Shown here one piece after another: positions 47,248 to 60,810 of a DNA stretch of 64,000 nt (its first letter is position 1; each line of letters opens with the position of its first letter). Made by a program: the position numbers and the translations under genes. The notes beneath the pieces were generated by a model. It was not told where the DNA came from, did not search any database, and was given only the letters and a program-made list of their open reading frames with translations. Source of the DNA: Paulownia fortunei (taxonomy: Eukaryota > Streptophyta > Magnoliopsida > Lamiales > Paulowniaceae); assembly GCA_019321725.1 (NCBI GenBank), contig CM033108.1, forward strand, positions 11,240,060-11,304,059, read 5' to 3'.

Positions 47248-49287
47248 ATATGTGGAACTATGATTATCTAATTAAAGTATATTTTGTTGAATTGTGTACA
47301 TGGAATTCTATGGAAGTATAAATTAATTGTCAATGCACGAACATCATGAACTAGGGAATATTTCTATCCTTTGATTTTTCAATCAACTTTTTTCTAATAT
47401 AACAGAAATCCCACTCATTAATGCTGTTTTGCATCAAAGGGAAATAAAGTCCTACCCTAATTCCATGTAGAGCTAAGTGGACCATTCCTTTAGCAAATAA
47501 AGCAACTTTTGCTTCAACTTCAAGTTTAAGGATTGTTCTTTTCTCTGAGTCTCATTCTTCTTGTCTTCCTCTACAATCCTTTATAGAGATGGGATCATAT
47601 TGAGTATCCTATGTCCAAGAAAATTTGTCAATGCTAATGGTTGACTTCAACAAAATATAAATTTGAATTAAAACCCCTTCTAATTCATTTAGGCAAGTCC
47701 ATACTTGCATTTTCTCTTTCTATGCCTCTTCATATCACAAAGGTTGCATAAGCCTATCTTGTCTGATTAATCCTCCAGCTTAGCCCAGATTTGTATTTTA
47801 TTTCTATTGAGAACTCTTTCTCAGTCCTTCTCTTAGACCTTTAGTCTTATAGTACGTAGAACCAACAATCAAACCTGGGCTTTGATAGCTAGAATTTTCT
47901 ATAACTCTATATAGGAAGTCATTCTTCCACAATTATAAGAGGTCCTTTATAATTCTTTATAGAATGTGCCATAGGAGGTTAGTCTAAAACTTTTTTGGGA
48001 GTTGTTTCTACAACTATTGCAGAAACTCTTCTTTGCACATTTTGTAAACCTTTTAAATTTGAGAACTATTCTCAAATTTTAAGAGCAATCCAAATAGATT
48101 AGAGCTTAATAATGTTAATTGTTGTTTAGAATAATTCAAGTGGATTTATGATGACCATTATCTAAAGTGAGATAAAAAAATTGACAACATATGCATTTAT
48201 ATTATGATCTTTAATTATAAATGTCTCCAATATTTTATTCAAACACCATCACCCTCAAGATGGCAATTTGGGAAACTTAATCTCCCAGTGAGCTTGAGGT
48301 CCAATTAATATTTTATATAGCCAAGAATATGAGATCATATAAAATATGAAAATATAGACAACGACCTTATCAATTGCATCATATGCAACCCCCAAACTAT
48401 TTTGTCTCACCACTTCCTATATGCCACAAGGATATAACTAATATGTTACTAAGTGTCAAGCAGTACCCATCAAACTTCTATGTAGATAGAGCATCTAAAT
48501 GTCCCATGACTCATGAATGACAGTAATATCTATGTAGATGGAGAATCTATAAGTGTCATGACTCATGAATGATGATAAAGATAAGTCCATGTCATGAGAT
48601 TCCCATGCTTAGTAGAGATCACAACTTTCCATTATTTATGCAACCTACAACTTATGGACAATGTCCTAAATGCAGTAGCATCATATTGTCTTCAACTTTT
48701 GATGGAACATGGACGATTAGGCCCAGCCCAATCTTGCACATATTTGCTTGATTTAGAAATTTAGAAATTCTTGAAGTTGACTTTCAAGTGAAGGTTCATC
48801 TTATAATTCCAAGACGTCTCTATTTAGTTTGTTTAATTAATGTTGTACTATTCTAGTGACCGCAAGCATAATCAAAAGAAAAGCATTAAATAAACTTATG
48901 CATGCATCTACCATACATTCATAAGAAGGGATTATCATAGGCTACATCCTATGCGATCCACTCGAGCCAAAGTCGATCTAGGTTAGTCTAAGGGTAATAA
49001 TTAAAGTGACAAATAGATTTTATCTATTACATGAGTGTATCACCAATACATTCATTGTTTTTAATTCCTTGCTTTTCTCCACCTTACTCTTTCTTCATGT
49101 CAAAAAAAAAAAAAATACCCTCACAACCTAATTCTACTCTCATTACAAAACCTATTCCTAACAAAAAACCTTGGAGTTTCTTTTAAGGGGAAGTATATAG
49201 GAGGGAGGTAGAATTTAAATTCAGTGTAAAATAGAGAAAATATGAGACAAATAGGTCTCATTTTAAATAAAAACCAAAGAAATAAAA
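47248..49287. other. Unassigned sequence after the gap
   Basis: About 2 kb with no recognised gene. The middle part (48240-48780) has the feel of a decayed Copia LTR (CATGACTCATGAATGA motif twice), but there are no clear ends. A 52-bp tandem repeat is at 48477-48580. Confidence 0.4.
48477..48580. repeat. 52-bp imperfect tandem repeat
   Basis: Two units starting TCTATGTAGAT (48477 and 48529), each containing CATGACTCATGAATGA. Substitutions separate them. Confidence 0.7.
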
Positions 49288-51521
49288 TTTAATGCCCAAT
49301 TCTCTCATACATAGCCAATAATAAGCATCTTACATGAATATGCATCTAATCAATGTGCATTATTGAATTATGACATACAAATAGCATGATTGCACAAACA
49401 TGAATAATTGTTATTATATGCTCCAATTATGCTTTAACATGCATTAGTACATGAAATATGAGATCAAACTTTTGTTTTTTAATTTAACATATTCCTTAAG
49501 TGCCTTTTTATAGTGAAAAGCTCGGTATCTCGGTTAAAGAATATTGATGTGTTGAATGACCATGAAATGAATTATTCGTATTGCTCCATACTTATTACAT
49601 TCTAAAGTTATTATTTTTCTAAATATTTGCTTGAAATATATTACATTTGGCTAAGAACTAAAAGTATGCAAAATGAAGTAATTTAATTGGTTGGTTGACT
49701 AGGTTGCATGAAATCATTCTAAACTACATTGCACTTAATTACAACACCAAAGCATCAATTTTTGTCATCTCCCTAGCCCATAAACGTGGCTTTTGTCATG
49801 AGAAGACACCAAACATGATGCAACCAATCATCACCCTCCACTTACCTCTCTTTGAAATGCCAAACAAGTTATTTTATCCATGTTTTCTTGTGGATGCTCC
49901 TAAAAATGACTAGTCTTCTTCTCCAAAGTTTCTCCCAAATTTCTACAAAAAATTAAATTCAATCCATAGGAATCCATAGAACACAAACTAGAACAAGTTT
50001 TCACCCTTTTAAACTTGAAAACTATTGATTTTGGAGTTTAATTCTAATCGAATCAAGGTATATTCTTTTTCAATGTTTCTTATGATGAATTTATGGTATC
50101 TTAGATGGTTACATGTTTTAGTATCTTTTTATATGATTAAAAACTTAAGTGGGTTAGACTTGAAACTAAAACAAAGCTAGTTAAACTAGTTTCTAGCAAA
50201 ATTGATAGTCTTATGAAATATGCTTAATTTACTTATTTTTATTAATCTTGTAATGCTTATATTGTGTTTTGAAGTTCATTTGAATGGTTGAAAATAATAG
50301 CAATTAGTTTGTTTAATTGAAGGGTAGAATCAATTTAAGTTAAAATCGAGTTTATGTCATGTTAATTTGGATTGTGTGCATATTTTAGGGACTGTCCTAA
50401 TAATCATATTTGAATTATTAGTTATTTAGTGGCTGCCCTAATGTTTAATGCCTTGAATTAGTAGTAAAATATGGAGTATGCATTGTTTTTAAGGTTATAT
50501 AATTGATATGGAATTATTTACAAAAAATTGAAAAGTGTATATGATTTTAACTAGAATAGACTAAATGATTTATAAAAAGGATATTAAATGGTACATGATT
50601 TGATTATGTTAGGCCTTTAACACATTCTATCTTCCAAAGAGATTGACCTTTTCACTTAGCATAAAGTAGACTTAAGGTAAGTTGAAATTTTCATTTGCTG
50701 TATCACAAGAATCATATAATGTTGTTCACATTTTAATGTGATTGTCATTATTTGTCAAATGATGTAATGTTTGATTCATTTATGGTTTATGAAGCATGAT
50801 ACTATTAATAATATAATGAGATTTTTTAAACAGGAAGTTTGGTACTTGATTGATGGTCGGGTAGACAAGGGACGCGAGAGGGACTGGCGAACCCAACGAA
50901 TGGTGGCAAATACTTGAGATTGAAAAATCGATATAGAAAAGCCACAATAAATAAGACTGAATACGGCTAATGCGTGAGGTTGAAAGATCAAGTATAAAAA
51001 TCCCGTATTATTTCTCTTATTCCAAATTATTATGAACAAGTTTTAAAAACTACGGTCTATTACTATTAGTTAGGTACCACACTTTAAGGGTCCTAAAAAA
51101 TGATTTATGAGTGAAAATTATTAAATACAATAATGTATTTATTATTGCATCAGTTTCACCTTACTAAGCCTTTAGCTCATTAGATTCATGTGATGCAGGT
51201 GGAAATGTACAGATTTAGAGGTTGATTGAGTTTCTAGAGTGGCCGAACAGAGATTTGTTCATATGCCATACTTCAAGCTATTTTGGTTTTTAAATAAGCT
51301 GCTCTATTATGATTTTGTAAACAAATGTACTAAGTTTTGAATTATATATATGGTGTGTTTAAAATAAAATGAAACAACAAATGAATTCAAGTTCTTTCTC
51401 TTATAGCCAAAAAGGAGATTTTTATTAAAGTCATAACTCCAGTATTGATGAAAAGTTAATATTTCTTGACTTAACTGTATTAGTTTGTTTAGGTTCTGCA
51501 GTTAGGTTAAGGAGTGTTATA
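49288..51521 (+). mobile_element. Family-B solo LTR (2234 bp)
   Basis: Matches 51533-53746 along its length. It starts TTTAATGCCC (TG changed to TT), ends GGAGTGTTATA, and is flanked by TAAAA on both sides (49283-49287 and 51522-51526). No internal region follows. Frames such as 49695-49913 and 50776-51039 are LTR artefacts. Confidence 0.85.
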
Positions 51522-51532
51522 TAAAACCAAGT

Positions 51533-53746
51533 TGTAATGCCCAATTATCTCATACATAATCAATAATAAGCATCGTACATGAATATGTATATAACTAATA
51601 TATATTATTGGATTATGGTATACAAATAAAATAATTGCACAAGCATGAATAATTGTTATTTATGCTCCTGTTATGCTTTAACAAGCATTAGTACATGAAA
51701 TATGAGATCAAACTTTTATTTCTTAATTTAATATATTCCTTAATTGCCTTTTTAGTAGTGAAAAGCTTAGTATCTCGATTAAAGAAGATTGATCTATTGA
51801 ATGACCATGAAATGAATTATTTGTATTGCTCCATATTCTAAAGTAATTGTTTTTTAAATATTTGCTTGAAATATGTCACATTTGGCTAAGAACTACAAGT
51901 ATGCAAAATAGTGCAATTTGATTAGTAGGTTGACTAAGTTGCATGAAATCATTTTAAACCATATTGCACTTGATTATAATACCAAAAACATCATTTCTTG
52001 TCATCTCCCTAGCCCATAAATATGGATTTTGGTATGAGAAGACACCAAATCATGAGGCAACAAATCATGAGCCAACCAATCACTCACATACTCAAAAAGG
52101 TTGAATCATATTCATAGGAAACCATAGAATACAGATTAGAACAAGTTTCTATCTTTTTAAGCTTGAAAATCATTGATTTTAAAGTTTAATTCCAATCTAA
52201 TCAAAGTATATTCTTTTTCAATGTTTCTTATAATGAAATTATGGTATCTTGGATGGTTACATATTTTACTATATTTTGTATGATTGAAAACTCAAGTGGG
52301 AGAGACTTGAAACCAAAACCAAGCTAGTTAAGTTAGTTTCAAGCAAACATTGATTGCCTTATTGAATATGCTTAATTTACTTTTTCAATTGATTTTAAAA
52401 TGCCTATATTGTATTTGGAAGTGCCTATGAATAATTTTGAGCAATAGAAATTAGTTTGCTTAATTAATGGTTAGAATTAATTTAAGTTAGAATCGAGTTT
52501 ACGTCATGTTAATTTTGATTGTGTTCATGATTTGGGGGCTGCCCTAACATTTTATATTTGAATTATTAATGATTTAGCGACTGCGCTAATGTTTAATATC
52601 TTGAAGTACTAGACAATATGGAGTATGTATTATTTTTAAAGTGATGTATATGATATATAATTCTTTATAAAAAATTGAAAAGTGTATATGATTTTAATTA
52701 GATTAGATTATGTCATTGATTAAAAAGATATTGAAAGGTACATGATTTGATTATGTTAGGCCCTTTAGCACATCCTATCTTTTAAAGAGACTGACCTTTT
52801 CACTTAGCACAAAACGGACCTGAGGTTAGTTGAAACTTTCATTTGCTGTACCCTAAGAATCATATAATGTTATTCATGTTATAAAGTAATTGTTATTATT
52901 CATCTATGATATAATCTTTAGTGCATTCATTGTACATGAAGCATGATTCAATTAAGAATATAATAAAGTTTTTGAAAAGAAAATATGATACTTGATTGAT
53001 GGTCGAGTAGGCAAGGGACGCAAGAGGGACCAACAGACCCAACAAAAAGTGGCAAATACTTGAGGTTGAAAAAACAAGATAGAAAACCACAATGAATAAA
53101 ACATAATACGATAATACTTGAGGTTGAAAAACCAAGTATGAAAACTTTGTATTATTTCTCTTATTGGCCAATTGTTATGAACAGGTTCCTAAAACTATGA
53201 TCTATTGCTATTAGTTAAGTATCACACTTCAAGGGCACCCGAAAGACTGATTTATGAAAGAAAGTAATTGAATTGAATAATGATTGATGTGATTTGCATG
53301 TAATATATTTGTTATTGCATTAGTTTCCCTTAATGAGCCTTTAGCTCATTAGATTCTTGTGATGCAGGTAATAAAGTATATGTTTAGATATTGATTGAGT
53401 TTCCAGAGCAGCCGAACAAAGATTTGTTCATATCCCATGCTTCAAATAATTTTTATAGTATATTTTAAAAACTCTGTTTTGTTATTAAATAAGCTGCTCG
53501 TTATGGTTTTGTAAACAGATGTATGTTAAACTATAGACAAGATAATAGTATCATGTACTTATATTTGATTTCTGTAAATGGTGTATGACAAAATGAAAGA
53601 ACGAATGATTTTCAAGTTCTCTCTTAGTCTAATGAAAAATGGAACTTTTTATTAAAACCATAACTCTAGTAATGATAAAATTTTAACATTTCTTAACTTA
53701 ACTATATCATCTTATTTGGGGCTCTACAATTATGTTAGGAGTTACA
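51533..53746 (+). repeat. Family-B 5' LTR (2214 bp)
   Basis: Starts TGTAATGCCC and ends GGAGTTACA, followed after a few bases by a primer-site-like sequence and gag-pol. It begins only 11 bp after the preceding solo LTR. No matching 3' LTR is found downstream. Confidence 0.85.
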
Positions 53747-53751
53747 ATTTG

Positions 53752-53768
53752 TCGTATCAGAGCAGAGG
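53752..53768 (+). promoter_or_regulatory. Primer binding site (tRNA-iMet type, degraded)
   Basis: TCGTATCAGAGCAGAGG resembles the iMet primer site TGGTATCAGAGC with one change in the core, 5 bp after the LTR end. Confidence 0.65.
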
Positions 53769-53959
53769 TTTAATCGTTCCTAAAGATAGAAGACATATGA
53801 ACATATTCTGGCTGGGAAACTTACTCAACTATTTATTTATTTGCCTTTATGTACTTGATTATATTTCATTTATGTTATTGTCATAATTATTCATTTATTA
53901 TTGGCTAATGAATGGAATGAGATTGGCCATTATATAGTAGGTTATGGCATAAAAAATGA

Positions 53960-54890
53960 AGACAAGGGATAATCATGAGAGTAATCATAGTTTGGTGGAT
54001 AATTTAACTGATCTCATTCAACAACAGACTAAATTGTATGGTGAATAGATATAATAATTGTTGGATATGCAACAAAGAAATCAAGAACAGAATGAACGAC
54101 CTTCTCCACCACAAGCTCGATAGGATACTTCACAAGTTGTATATGAGAAATTTAGGAAGATGGAACCAATTAATTTTAATAGTGGGTATGATCCCATGGC
54201 TACAAAGGAATGGATGAAATCGTTGGTCATTATCTTTAACTATATACGTATGTGTAATTTTCTTGTTGAAGAAGGATGCTAGAACCTAGTGGGAAAGAGC
54301 TAAGCTTGTAGTGAATATAGAAGAGTTAACTTGGGAGAGGTTTAAAAAAATCTTTTATGATAAGTATTTCACCAAGGATGCTAAGTCACTCAAAGTAAAA
54401 GAATTCCTGGAGGAGTTAAAATAAGGAGAGATGTTAGTATGTGATTATGTGCAAAAATTTAAAAGAGAGTCGCAAGTATGTGCTATACATCGCCAGAGAC
54501 AATAGTGAAAAGATGGATTATTTCCTGAGGGGCCTTAATCTTGAAATTTGAAGAGATGTGAAAATGTCTTCAGCAACAGACTTTAAGGAATTGGTGGACA
54601 AGGCTTTGAAGGTTGACTTAGATGACAAAGAGATTGAGAAATTCCATCAACAAAAGAAGAAAGTATTTACTCTAAGAAATCTAATCCAGTGGAAGAAAGG
54701 AGAGAAAGAATCAGGCCAAAGGAATGAAAAGCATCCTAGAGTTGAGCAGACTTCTACTGCAGTTGAAAGGTTTAAATGTGCTAAGTGTGGGAATAATCAT
54801 TTTGGGGAATGCTTTTGGGGTACTAATCGTTGCTTTAAGTGTAAGATACTCGGACATATAGCCAAGGATTGCCTAATAATGCAGGGGTGA
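53960..54890 (+). pseudogene. Gypsy gag with two zinc knuckles
   Basis: Begins with MKTRDNHESN from 53960. It shows Retrotrans_gag strings ([40 protein letters not shown]) across changing frames with stops. The last open part (54558-54890) carries two zinc knuckles: CAKCGNNHFGEC and CFKCKILGHIAKDC. Two knuckles are less usual than one. Confidence 0.82.
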
Positions 54891-56830
54891 GTTCAAGGGA
54901 GAGTATATGCAATGACATAAGAACAAGCTGATGTAGATGCTTCCGTAATCACCACTACTGTTTTAATTTCTAGGATACTTGCAATTGCATTCAGGGCCTA
55001 CGCATTCATTTGCATCAAGTGCATTTGTGAGAAAAGTAGGCATTATACCAGAATTATTAAAAGTAATCTATAGTATGATAATTCCATTAGGGGAAGGAAT
55101 GGATTCCAACCAAATATTAAGGATTTGCTCTACTAAATTAGTGATATGACACTCTATGCGGATCTCTTTGTTTTACCAATACCAAATTTTGAGGTTATTC
55201 TGGGTATGGATTGACTTACCAAATATCATGCAACAATTGATTGTAATAAGAAGGTTGTGATTTTTCAACCACTTGGGGAAAATAATGTGTATAGTGGTAC
55301 CTCATTCTCATGGTCCTTACCAATTATAACTGCTTTGAAAGCATAAAATATGTTGAGTAAAAGTTGTGTTGGATATTTGGCTAGTGTTATGGACACTTCG
55401 ATTGAAGCACAATTGAATCTAGAAAATGTAGATATGGTTCAAGAATTTCTTGAGGTATTTACAGATAATTTATCAAGACTGCCACCGGATTGAGAGATTA
55501 AATTTATGATTGAGTTATGCCAGAGATACGCCTATTTCTAAAACACCATATAAAATGACACTAATAGAGTTTAAAGAGTTAAAAGTTCAATTGCAAGAAT
55601 TACTTGATAAGGGTTTCATTCACTTTAGTTATTCTCATTAGGGAGTGCCTGTGTTGTTTGTGAAAAAGAAGGATGGTATATTGCAGTTGTGCATTAATTA
55701 TAGAGAGTTGAATAAAGTAACAGTTAAGAATAAGTATCAACTTCTAAGAATAGATGATTTGTTTGATTAATTGCATGGAGCATTAGTATTTCTAAGATTG
55801 ATTTGCGCTCTGGGTATTATTAATTGAAGATCAAGGAAGAAAACATACAAAAAACTGCATTCAAAATAAAGTATGGGCATTATGAATTTCTAATGATGCC
55901 TTTTGGTTTAACTAATGCCCCCGCAACTTTTATGGATCTAAATAAATTGGTGATTGTATTTATTAATAACATCCTAATTTATTAACGGGATAAAGAAGGG
56001 CAAAGGAACATTTGAAAATTGTGCTGTAAGTTCTTAAGGAAAAATAGTTGTATGTTAAATTCAAGAAGTGTGAATTTAGCTTGAACAAGTAGTATTCCTA
56101 GGTCATGTACTATCCAAGAATGGTATTTCTATTGATTCGGGCAAGTTAGAAGCTGTCATTAAGTGGCTAATACCAATAAATATATCAAAAGTAAGGAGTT
56201 TTTTGGGATTAGCAGGTAACTATCGATGATTTGTTCTGGGCTTCTCAAAGATAAAATCTCCGTTGACAATGTTGATAAGAAAAAATGTAAAGTTCATGTG
56301 GATAGATGCTTGTGAAAGAAGTTTTCAAGAATTGAAATATAAATTGACTACAACCCTTGTTCTTATCATTCTAACAGGAACTAGTAGATTCATGGTGTAT
56401 AGCAACGCTTCAAAAAATAGTTTGGGTGCTGTTTTGATGCAAAATGGGAAGGTTATTACCTATGTTTCAAGGTAATTGAAAGAGTATAAAAAGAATTACC
56501 CAACCCATGATTTGGAACTTGTTGCTATAGTTGTTACTTTGAAAATCTGAAGACATTATTAGTATGATGAGAAGTGTGAGATTTACATAGATCATAAAAG
56601 TTTAAAGTACTTCTTTACTCAAAAGAAACTAAATATGAGATAACGGAGGTGGTTAGAACTCGTGAAGGACTCTGATTGCATCATCAATTATCATCCACGC
56701 TTAAAAAATAGTTAGAATTATCTGATTGGGTAGAAAATCCACAACTTCTCTTTTTTGTCACACAAAAGTCAATATTATAGGATTTGCAGAGATAAGAGCT
56801 TAAAATTGTACCTAAGAAAAAATGTGTTCA
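54891..56830 (+). pseudogene. Gypsy protease and reverse transcriptase/RNase H
   Basis: Protease: a HSGPTHSFASSAFV string near 54990, where the usual Asp-Ser/Thr-Gly box is replaced by SGPTH after a lost Asp. Reverse transcriptase: [23 protein letters not shown], the LFD-LHGA segment and FLGHVLSKNGISID. The catalytic YxDD region near 55960-55985 reads only as a shifted FINNILI-like string, so the aspartates are gone. RNase H piece at 56263-56475 (FMVYSNASKNSLGAVLMQ). Many stops. Confidence 0.82.
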
Positions 56831-58274
56831 TTGTCAGCCATAATATAGAAACATGCACTTCAAGATTAAATTAAGGAAGGTCAAAAGGAATATTAATTTA
56901 TGTAGATTGAAAAGAAAATTTGATGCAAAAAAGAGGCTATTATTCTTTATTATTGATGATGGAATTATTCGATATAAAGGGAGACTATGCGTGCCATTTG
57001 ACAAGGCTGTGAAAGGAGACATTTTAGAAGAAGTTTATATTACTCCTTATTCGGTACACCTAGGTAGCACAAAAATGTATAAAGACTTACAACAACATTA
57101 TTGGTGGCCTAAAATAAAGCGAGATGTAGCAAAATTTATGGCTGAATGTTTAACTTGTCAATTAGTTAAGATTGGACATCAAAGACTAGCAAGGTTGTTG
57201 AAGCCTTTGTTGATTTCGGATTGAAAATGGGAGCACATTACAATAGACTTTATGATTGGATTATGTAGAACTCAAAGGGGTATAATCTATATGGGTGATT
57301 GTTGATAGATTAACTAAATCAACCCATTTTCTTCCAGCGAAATTCACATACAATATGGACCAATATGCTCAATATTATATTAAATAGATAGTCAGGTTAC
57401 ATGTAGTGCCAGTTTCAATAGTGTCCAACAGAGATTCTAAGTTTACATCTATATTTTGGAAAAGCTTACATAGTGCCATGGAAATGAAACTTACATTTAG
57501 TATAACATTTCATCCACAAAGTGATGGACAATTAGAGATGGTTCTTTAGATATTAGAGGATATGTTAAGAGCTTGTGTGCTATATTTTTAAGGAAGTTTG
57601 GATGCAAAGCTTTCATTAGTGGAATTTATTTATAATAATAGCTACTAATCAAAAATTAGAATATCGCCTTATAAAGCATTGTATAGAAGAAAATGTAGAT
57701 CTTCGGTTCAATGAGATGAAGTTGGAGAGCAAAGCCTACTTGGTCCAGAAGTGGTTCAACGTACTGCTAAGGTAGTAGAGAATATATGAGAGAGAATGAA
57801 GATCGCACAAAGTAGACATAAAAGTTATGCAGATGAACGAAGAAAAAACTTAGAGTTTGCCATTGGGGATCATGTGTTCTTAATAGTAGCTCCCATGAAA
57901 AGTATCATAAGATTTGGAAAGAAAGGAAAACTCAGCCCAAGGTATGTCGGCCTAATCGAGATACTCGAAAGAGTTGGTGATAAAGCTTATAGAGTGGCAT
58001 ACCTCTGCCATAATCTAGTGTTCACAATATTTTCCATGTGTTTATGCTGAGGAAGTACATTTCAAACTCCTCTTATGTGTTGAGTTATGAACTGTTAGAA
58101 TTGACTTCTGATCTTGCTTATGAAGAGAAACCAGTGCAAATTCTGGACTAGAAATAAAAAGAATTGAGAACGAAAAAGATTCGACTTGTTAAAGTATTAT
58201 ATATGAATCATTTTGTAGAAGAGGCCACATGGAAAAGAGAATAAGAAATATAGAGCAAGTATCCAGAATTAATT
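56831..58274 (+). pseudogene. Gypsy integrase and chromodomain-position tail
   Basis: 56853-57224 holds the zinc-binding part (HLGSTKMYKDLQQHYWW, CLTCQLVK). The core follows in pieces: ITIDFMIGL, VDRLTKSTHFLPAKF, SNRDSKFTSIFW and FHPQSDGQLE. 57796-58050 carries SRHKSYADERRKNLEF and the GKLSPRYVGL block. The tail ends with FVEEATWKRE and KYPELI immediately before the LTR at 58275, the place of the chromodomain C-terminus. Stops throughout. Confidence 0.85.
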
Positions 58275-60697
58275 TGTAATACCCGGGTAGGTTATTTTTA
58301 ATAATTAGTTAGATAAACTAGTATATATTTACCATATGTGTAGTCTATTAAATAATAAGAGATAGATGTGGGCTATATTATTTAAATTATTTAATTAGAG
58401 AGAATAATATAATGTTTGAGAGAGTTAGTTAAATATATAAAACTAGTTTTATATACATGTGTGTAAAGGAAATCTACTTACTTAAAGTAAAACCACACAA
58501 CCAAAAGGAAAATTTGCTCACCTAAAGGGAAAGCTACATAATTAAAAGGAAATATACTCACTTAAGGAAAATTGCATGAGGAAAGGAAGAAAACGAATAT
58601 GCCCATAAGAAAAATGCACTATTTCTAATAATAATAATAATAATAATAAAATATGGAGGCTTTACGAATAAATATATATAGTTATCTTATAATTTTATTA
58701 ACGTATAACCTACTTCATTGGAGCAGAAGAGGGCTGCTGCTGCTAATCAATCAAAGTCCACAAGAGCGTGGATCAGTAAGGTAATTCTATTACTATCTCT
58801 AAATGAGTTTAATTGTGAATCATCACATGCATGTATGAACGAAAAAGATGCAAGTATTAATTGTAAAGGGAACAATTGTCCATGGTTGTGGCAATTCAGA
58901 AAGAAACAAATTGGTTTCGGAATAGTAGGATTCAAGGAGAATGGAATTTTATATGTATTTTAATGCATTGTAGGCAATGGTTTGTATAACTCTTGCATCT
59001 AACAATTTAAGAAGAATTTTCATATTTCGGGGTAAGTGAATTCCTACAACATGCATTCATGTATATTATATTTGATGAATATTTAATAAAGTGTAGGGCA
59101 ATAGTGGAATCGTTTCATCTTTTACATTTGATATATTAGAACTACAATAAAATTCATGTATGCTATTGCCATAAGCGTTGCTTGAGCTAAATTGATCACA
59201 AGGTGTACTAGATGTAGGGGAATTGCAAAGGAATTAGTTGATCATAGGTAGCAACTTAAAAAGAACCAAAAGAATTTGGGAATTTTTTTCGAGTGCATCT
59301 GATTTTCATTTATTAAATATTTAATAGATGATTTGCATTTGGATGAGTCAGTGGAATAATAACTCAACACTAATTATCTATATGAAATACCTTTTAAAAT
59401 TATTATATTAGAATTAATATAGAAGCGTATGTATAGAATTCGGATTTTAGTTTGTGACTTGCTAGATTTCGTGTCTTTATTTTACTTAATTTTTTTACTG
59501 GGAATGTAGGAAAACTTAATCGGATATTAATGAATCAATTAGAGTGTACTTTGGATAATATGATTTATTAATAATTATATTTCGAGATAAGTAGTTATAG
59601 GTACAATTCAATATATTAGTTGGTGAGTTGGAAATATTTTACGTTAGTAAAAATCATTTTAAGTTGAATATGATCAAATAAATTATCATTAGATTAATTA
59701 AATTTTATTTACTATCCTAGATTAATTTCATTCATATACAAAGAATTTGGGAGTTTCGGATATCAACTATTGAATTTGAAGTAAGTGACTCTTCGGTCTT
59801 TTAGTTTACATAAACTCGTATATGTAGTAGTGCTTTTGGTGTGTGTTGTTAATTTTCTTACAAATTGGATCAATCAAGTTTATATATATTGTATTGTGGA
59901 CATGTGAAAACCAAGTTTAGTAGCAAGTTTATATAAGCCTGCACCAGTGACCCAGTACACGGGGGTTAAACCTGTACGAGGACCTAAGACAAGGGGGTTA
60001 AACCTGTCCTTGACTATGACTGTCTTATATATTTGGTTTTACATGGTGGATTCTATGTAGAGATTGGTTGCTTTTCTTAACTGTATTTTTATTTTAACTT
60101 ATTATTTTATAATAGTGAATTGTTGGTCTTTCTCTTTTTGAGTTTAAGTCATAAGTCAAATATTTTTTATTAAATAAAAATATATTACTACTTTTCTATC
60201 TTGCTTGATCCAACTAATTGAGTGTTGGGTTATTAATTGGGTGATCGTGCTCATAATTTTTCCTAATATTTTTTAGATACCGAGATTTAGTAGCTTGGGG
60301 AATAGCTTTTGGAATACAAGGAAGTCTATTGCAGCAATTCGAACTTTTTATTTAATTATTTTAGAATTATTGGATATGATGGATTTTACTATTGAGGAAG
60401 TATTATATTCGTGTGATTCACTGGTTAATTTTAGACACAACTTTTCGTATATTTGTGGATGTTTATAGGATTTATTTTTAATTAATCGGGTGAATGGTTG
60501 AAGAAATTCTTGATTTATTTTGTTGATAGATTTACATTGATTATAAAAAAAATTCATAATTATTTGGAGGTATAGATGCTCTATACCAATGTTAAATGTT
60601 GGATTATATTAAAAATATTGAACTAGCCTTGCAGGCTTTTGGGATGTTCCTAAGAGCCTGTAGCGGTTGTCATGGTCCCGGGGTTCAAGGCATGACA
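58275..60697 (+). repeat. Family-C Gypsy LTR (2423 bp)
   Basis: Starts TGTAATACCCGGG and ends GGCATGACA. It directly follows the pol end at 58274 and is followed 7 bp later by a primer-site-like sequence, so it has both a 3'-LTR and a 5'-LTR context. It is unlike the family-B LTR at the other end of the internal region. An (AAT)n microsatellite lies at about 58626-58650. The frames at 58718-58963 and 60348-60557 are in LTR sequence. Confidence 0.8.
58626..58650. repeat. (AAT)n microsatellite
   Basis: Eight AAT/ATA units in a row inside the family-C LTR. Confidence 0.9.
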
Positions 60698-60810
60698 ATT
60701 ATAGTGGCATTAGAGCCTATGTTATGATCTCTTGGGGTAAATTTCAATGAGATTGATTGTCATCCAAGGATTTACATAGGTAAAGAATTTCTAAATTATA
60801 TATGGGTTTG
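60698..60810 (+). other. Family-C primer-site region, internal start
   Basis: TGGCATTAGAGCC at 60705-60717 resembles the iMet primer site TGGTATCAGAGCC with three changes. About 95 bp of internal sequence follow before a family-A LTR cuts in at 60811. Confidence 0.6.

Larger units (their letters stand above)
53747..58274 (+). mobile_element. Chromovirus-like Ty3/Gypsy internal region
   Basis: A run of gag, protease, reverse transcriptase/RNase H, integrase and a chromodomain-position tail, all heavily broken. The 5' side is a family-B LTR. The 3' side is an unrelated LTR (58275-60697). Motif order and the C-terminal tail fit the Tekay/Del part of the chromoviruses. Confidence 0.82.

Noticed and set aside
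48569..48751. 60-codon plus-strand frame after the assembly gap
   Set aside because: Starts inside the 52-bp tandem repeat and shows no domain; most likely chance.
58718..58963. 81-codon frame with several Cys in the family-C LTR
   Set aside because: Inside LTR sequence, overlapped by an opposite frame, no family resemblance.
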